From contig NZ_JAXIVS010000010.1 in the NCBI RefSeq assembly GCF_034259325.1, positions 338,827 through 402,826 of the forward strand: a stretch of DNA of 64,000 nucleotides. The letters run 5' to 3'. Origin of the DNA: Hyalangium ruber (GTDB lineage: Bacteria; Myxococcota; Myxococcia; Myxococcales; Myxococcaceae). This document shows, piece by piece, positions 61,516 through 64,000 of the stretch (positions within the stretch are counted from its first letter, which is position 1; each line of letters starts with the position of its first letter). A program made the position numbers and the translations under genes. The notes under the pieces are model-generated. The model saw only the letters and a list, made by a program, of their open reading frames with translations, searched no databases and was not told where the DNA came from.

Positions 61516-62502
61516 ATGCAGGTGGAGACGGCCCCCCAGAGCCACGAGGCAGGAGCCAAGCCCGTGCGGCGGCGGTGGAGCCAGGCGTTTCGCAGCACGC
61601 TGGGAGTGTGTGCGGTCGCCCTGCTGATCCACCTGGTGCCGCTCTTCCTACCGCGCAACATGCCGGAGCAGGAGCTGGCGATCGCGCGAGCAACGCCGAA
61701 CATGCAGAGCCGGGTGCGCCTGCTGGCGCCCTTGAAGGAACACCCGAAAGCCACGGGGGCGGAGCTGCGCGAGGCGGCCGAGCTGCTGTTGGAGGAGGCC
61801 CCAGCGGAGGCGCGTGAGCTGGTGGAGGAGGCGGAGCGGCGCGAGCCGGGCGCGGTGGAGACCCAGCTCCTCCGGGCACGAATCTGCCGGGTGGAGCGCA
61901 TGGAGCGCTGTGTCCAGGAGTCCTTCGAGCGGGCGGTGCGAATGGCCCCGAGTGACGCGCGTCCGGACCTGCTGTGGGCGGACCTCCGAGAGAACGACGG
62001 AGATACGGCAGCGGCGCTGGAAGCAGTGACCCGCGCTCGGAGCAAGGCGCCCGGACAGACGGAGATCGAACTCCGCTACGCGCGCCTGTTGGGCGAGGTG
62101 GGACGGCACGGCGAAGCGGTGGCGGTGGTGCAGGCCCTGAGCCCGAAGCTCTCTCCCGTGTCCCTCTTGCTGGAGCTCGGCCAGGCGCAGCTGCGCGCGG
62201 GGCGGGATGTCGAGGCGAGGCGCCTCTTCGCCAAGGCGGTGGGAGAGTCGCCGCAATCGCCGGTGGCGCACTACCACCTGGGGGTGGCGCACTTCCGGCT
62301 GGGAGACATGGACGGAGCGGAGGAGGAGCTGCGAACGGCGGACCGGCTGGACGTCTCGAATCCACGTTCGCTGGCGGCGCTCTGTGCGATGCAGGTGAAG
62401 GCGGGCCAGCTGGACGCGGCGCGGGTGACGAAGATGGACCTGGAGCGGCGCTTCCAAGACCGGCGCGAGCTCATCCAGAGCGCCTGCCGCATGAGCCCCT
62501 GA
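61516..62502 (+). CDS. Membrane-anchored TPR protein
   Basis: 328 residues, ATG with GAGAGG touching it. One N-terminal membrane helix (about 30-48, LGVCAVALLIHLVPLF) then about six TPR-like helical pairs (GVAHFRLGDMDGAEEEL is clearest). The repeats should face the cytoplasm or periplasm depending on topology and mediate protein contacts. It is in an apparent operon with the DUF2007 gene. Function unknown. Confidence 0.8.
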   Translation: MQVETAPQSHEAGAKPVRRRWSQAFRSTLGVCAVALLIHLVPLFLPRNMPEQELAIARATPNMQSRVRLLAPLKEHPKATGAELREAAELLLEEAPAEARELVEEAERREPGAVETQLLRARICRVERMERCVQESFERAVRMAPSDARPDLLWADLRENDGDTAAALEAVTRARSKAPGQTEIELRYARLLGEVGRHGEAVAVVQALSPKLSPVSLLLELGQAQLRAGRDVEARRLFAKAVGESPQSPVAHYHLGVAHFRLGDMDGAEEELRTADRLDVSNPRSLAALCAMQVKAGQLDAARVTKMDLERRFQDRRELIQSACRMSP

Positions 62503-62511
62503 CGCCGAGAC

Positions 62512-62808
62512 TCAAGGCTCGATGCCACGCATGTGGCGAAGGAGCTGAGCGGCGCGTTTGACCTCGAGGTCCACGGAGCCATCGGCGATCTCCGTCCGGA
62601 CCACCGCCTGGAGAAAGGGCAACGCCTCCTCGGAGCGGCCCTGCCCGAACATCAGCTCCCCGAGCGCCAGACGTGCCTGGGTGAGCAGAACGAGGCTCTC
62701 CTCGGCCACGGCGGAGTCGATGGCATCACTGAGCGCGGACTCGGCGAGCTCTTCCTGCCCGCGGGAGAGCAGCTCCCTGGCGCGCTGAATATGTTCGAGG
62801 GTCTTCAT
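62512..62808 (-). CDS. Small TPR-like helical protein
   Basis: 98 residues, ATG at 62808 (longer frame upstream is unsupported). Helical hairpins (HIQRARELLSRGQEELAES, EESLVLLTQARLALGELMF, SEEALPFLQAVVR) give about two TPR-like units. No signal peptide. Convergent with the TPR membrane gene and divergent from slyX across a 51-bp repeat region. Function unknown. Confidence 0.7.
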   Translation of the reverse strand: MKTLEHIQRARELLSRGQEELAESALSDAIDSAVAEESLVLLTQARLALGELMFGQGRSEEALPFLQAVVRTEIADGSVDLEVKRAAQLLRHMRGIEP

Positions 62809-62819
62809 GACGAGCAGCG

Positions 62820-62857
62820 CCCGGGACGAGGCAACCCGGGATGAGGTATCCCGGGGG
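62820..62857. repeat. 15-bp tandem repeats in divergent promoter region
   Basis: CCCGGGACGAGGCAA, CCCGGGATGAGGTAT and CCCGGGGGATAT lie head to tail between the divergent starts at 62808 and 62860. The CCCGGG core recurs every 15 bp. Confidence 0.7.
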
Positions 62858-62859
62858 AT

Positions 62860-63060
62860 ATGGACGAGTCGCGACTCATCGAGCTGGAACTCCGGTACAT
62901 GCAGCAGTCCGAGCTGCTGCAGCAGCTCAGCGACGCGCTGTACACACAGCAGCGAACGCTGGATGCGCTGAAAGCGGAAGTGGAGCTGCTCAAGCGCAAG
63001 CTCGAGGGGGAGCCGGGGCTGGTGGACGCCCGCCAACAGGAGCGTCCACCGCACTACTAA
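62860..63060 (+). CDS. slyX: SlyX family protein
   Basis: 66 residues, ATG start. The SlyX pattern is seen: ELELRYMQQSELLQQLSDAL, then TLDALKAEVELLKRKL and a short tail ending in PPHY, as in the family. It is a small coiled-coil protein of unknown biochemical role. It ends 3 bp before the convergent membrane-barrel gene. Confidence 0.9.
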   Translation: MDESRLIELELRYMQQSELLQQLSDALYTQQRTLDALKAEVELLKRKLEGEPGLVDARQQERPPHY

Positions 63061-63063
63061 GGC

Positions 63064-63507
63064 TCAGAACCGGTAGCCGAGCCGCAATCCCAGCGTGGGC
63101 TCCGGAGAGAGGTAGCCCACCTCAACGCCAAAGCTGAGCGAGCTTCCCTGGATGCCAAAACCAAAGGCTCCATGGGCGCGGAACGTGTCTCCCTCGAAGA
63201 GGATCCACGGTCCGACGAGGCCCTCGATGTAGACACGCCGGGTGAGGTTGGCGCGCAGCACCAGGTCGATGGGCACGCCGAGCGTGTTGGGCGTGGTGAC
63301 AAGCAATGCGCCAAACCTGCCACCAATGTAGAGCGGCCCCGCCAGGTGGGTCTCGACACCAAGGGTGAACTGGAAGGTAGCGCTCTCCGTCAGCCAGTAG
63401 TCGGCGCCAAGCCCGAGCCGCAAGTTGGAAGCAGCTTCAGCGGGACTCGGGGCCAGCCAGAGAGCGAGCGCGAGGGCACCACCAGCACAAGGACGAAACA
63501 GATTCAT
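63064..63507 (-). CDS. Outer-membrane beta-barrel-type protein
   Basis: 147 residues with a signal peptide (GGALALALWLAPSPAEA). The mature part is alternating strands (LRLGLGADYWLTES, FTLGVETHLAGPLYIGG) and ends GLRLGYRF, with a terminal Phe as in outer-membrane barrels. Eight strands fit the length. No pore or enzyme motif. The function is unknown. Confidence 0.8.
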   Translation of the reverse strand: MNLFRPCAGGALALALWLAPSPAEAASNLRLGLGADYWLTESATFQFTLGVETHLAGPLYIGGRFGALLVTTPNTLGVPIDLVLRANLTRRVYIEGLVGPWILFEGDTFRAHGAFGFGIQGSSLSFGVEVGYLSPEPTLGLRLGYRF

Positions 63508-63617
63508 TCGATGGCTCCTGGGATGCGAGAGGGAGCCGCACTCAATCAGGCCCAGGAGTCACTGACCACAAACTGTTGCGCGCCAGCTGTGCAAACGCTG
63601 ACACGAACCGTATGGAT

Positions 63618-63660
63618 AAAAAAAAACGCCCCTGGGGCCCAATGAAGGGCGCCAGGGGCG
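63618..63660 (-). terminator. rRNA operon terminator
   Basis: On the minus strand a 14-bp GC-rich stem CGCCCCTGGCGCCC / GGGCCCCAGGGGCG (one mismatch) ends in a run of nine T, the strongest intrinsic terminator in the window, just after 5S rRNA. Confidence 0.9.
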
Positions 63661-63671
63661 CAAGAAAAAAA

Positions 63672-63787
<116 letters not shown>

Positions 63788-63910
63788 AAAATTGTGACAA
63801 GAGACATACGAAGGCAGAAAGGATTTGCTGCTGAGAAGAGAAGTTGTGCCGTGACTCTTCCGGGCCAGCGCAATGCGCCGGGCCTCGATCTTGGCCTCGA
63901 ATCCCTTACT

Positions 63911-63931
63911 CCCCCGTAGGAATACGGGGAG
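63911..63931 (-). other. Hairpin in 23S-5S spacer
   Basis: A 7-bp stem CCCCGTA / TACGGGG with a four-base loop in the spacer between 23S and 5S (63788-63950). No tRNA gene is in the spacer. A role in rRNA processing is possible. Confidence 0.4.
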
Positions 63932-63950
63932 CGTGCAAGAGATGAGGATA

Positions 63951-64000
63951 AAGTAAGCCGCACGAGCAATTAGTACCGGTTAGCTCAACGTGTTACCACG
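63951..64000 (-). rRNA. rrl: 23S rRNA, 3' end only
   Basis: The minus strand reads GAGCTAACCGGTACTAATTG then a GGCTTACTT end, the conserved 3' terminus of 23S rRNA. Only the last 50 nt are in the window. Confidence 0.9.

Noticed and set aside
63788..63950. Possible tRNA in the 23S-5S spacer
   Set aside because: No cloverleaf or T-loop sequence is visible; only a short hairpin.

Overview
The window is high-GC, densely packed DNA from a myxobacterium, most likely the Cystobacter/Archangium/Stigmatella branch. The evidence is a DUF2381 (Myxococcus paralogous family TIGR02268) protein beside a Ser/Thr kinase, an AgmC-like glycine-rich surface protein with a MYXO-CTERM-like tail, a MEDS-domain histidine kinase, many large exported lipoproteins, frequent TTG/GTG starts, and a sigma-54-type promoter. 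The assignment rests on family knowledge; no database was searched.

Layout. 1-1.6 kb: a truncated, atypical Ser/Thr kinase with its DUF2381 partner. 1.8-5.8 kb: an McrBC restriction system whose McrB carries an EVE-like domain. 5.8-11.4 kb: a small exported protein, a lipoprotein, a MEDS histidine kinase and an exported protein with an HExxH motif. 11.5-17.7 kb: a two-gene operon of a SIR2-domain protein and a membrane-spanning WD40/P-loop ATPase. 17.9-21.5 kb: a three-gene two-component operon with ATGA overlaps. 21.6-25.5 kb: an unknown hydrophilic protein, an NTF2-like protein, and a cell-wall amidase lipoprotein behind a sigma-54-type promoter. 25.6-29.2 kb: a nitrilase/NB-ARC/TPR fusion and a convergent unknown gene. 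29.5-34.9 kb: a canonical membrane Ser/Thr kinase, an alpha/beta hydrolase, a Septu pair (ptuA-ptuB) and a lipase. 35.3-40 kb: a giant lipoprotein with Ig-like, Kelch and FG-GAP repeats. 40-53.8 kb: catalase-like, CheB, AgmC-like, oxidoreductase, PRC-barrel-like, CDP-alcohol phosphotransferase, ECF sigma/anti-sigma and subtilase genes. 54-63.5 kb: glycerol-3-phosphate dehydrogenase, a His-rich membrane protein with a TonB receptor and two lipoproteins, and several small genes including slyX. 63.6-64 kb: the 3' end of an rRNA operon on the minus strand (23S end, 5S, terminator).

How the parts work together. The first 34 kb hold four conflict-type modules interleaved with ordinary signalling genes: EVE-McrBC, SIR2 + transmembrane WD40-ATPase, nitrilase-STAND-TPR, and Septu. 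McrBC and Septu are known defence types. The other two look like less described systems. The SIR2/WD40 pair is the strongest candidate for something new: a predicted NADase with a dead ATPase-like tail is translationally coupled to a protein that appears to place a 13-14-blade WD40 sensor outside the inner membrane and a P-loop ATPase inside. The second half is mainly envelope biology and regulation.
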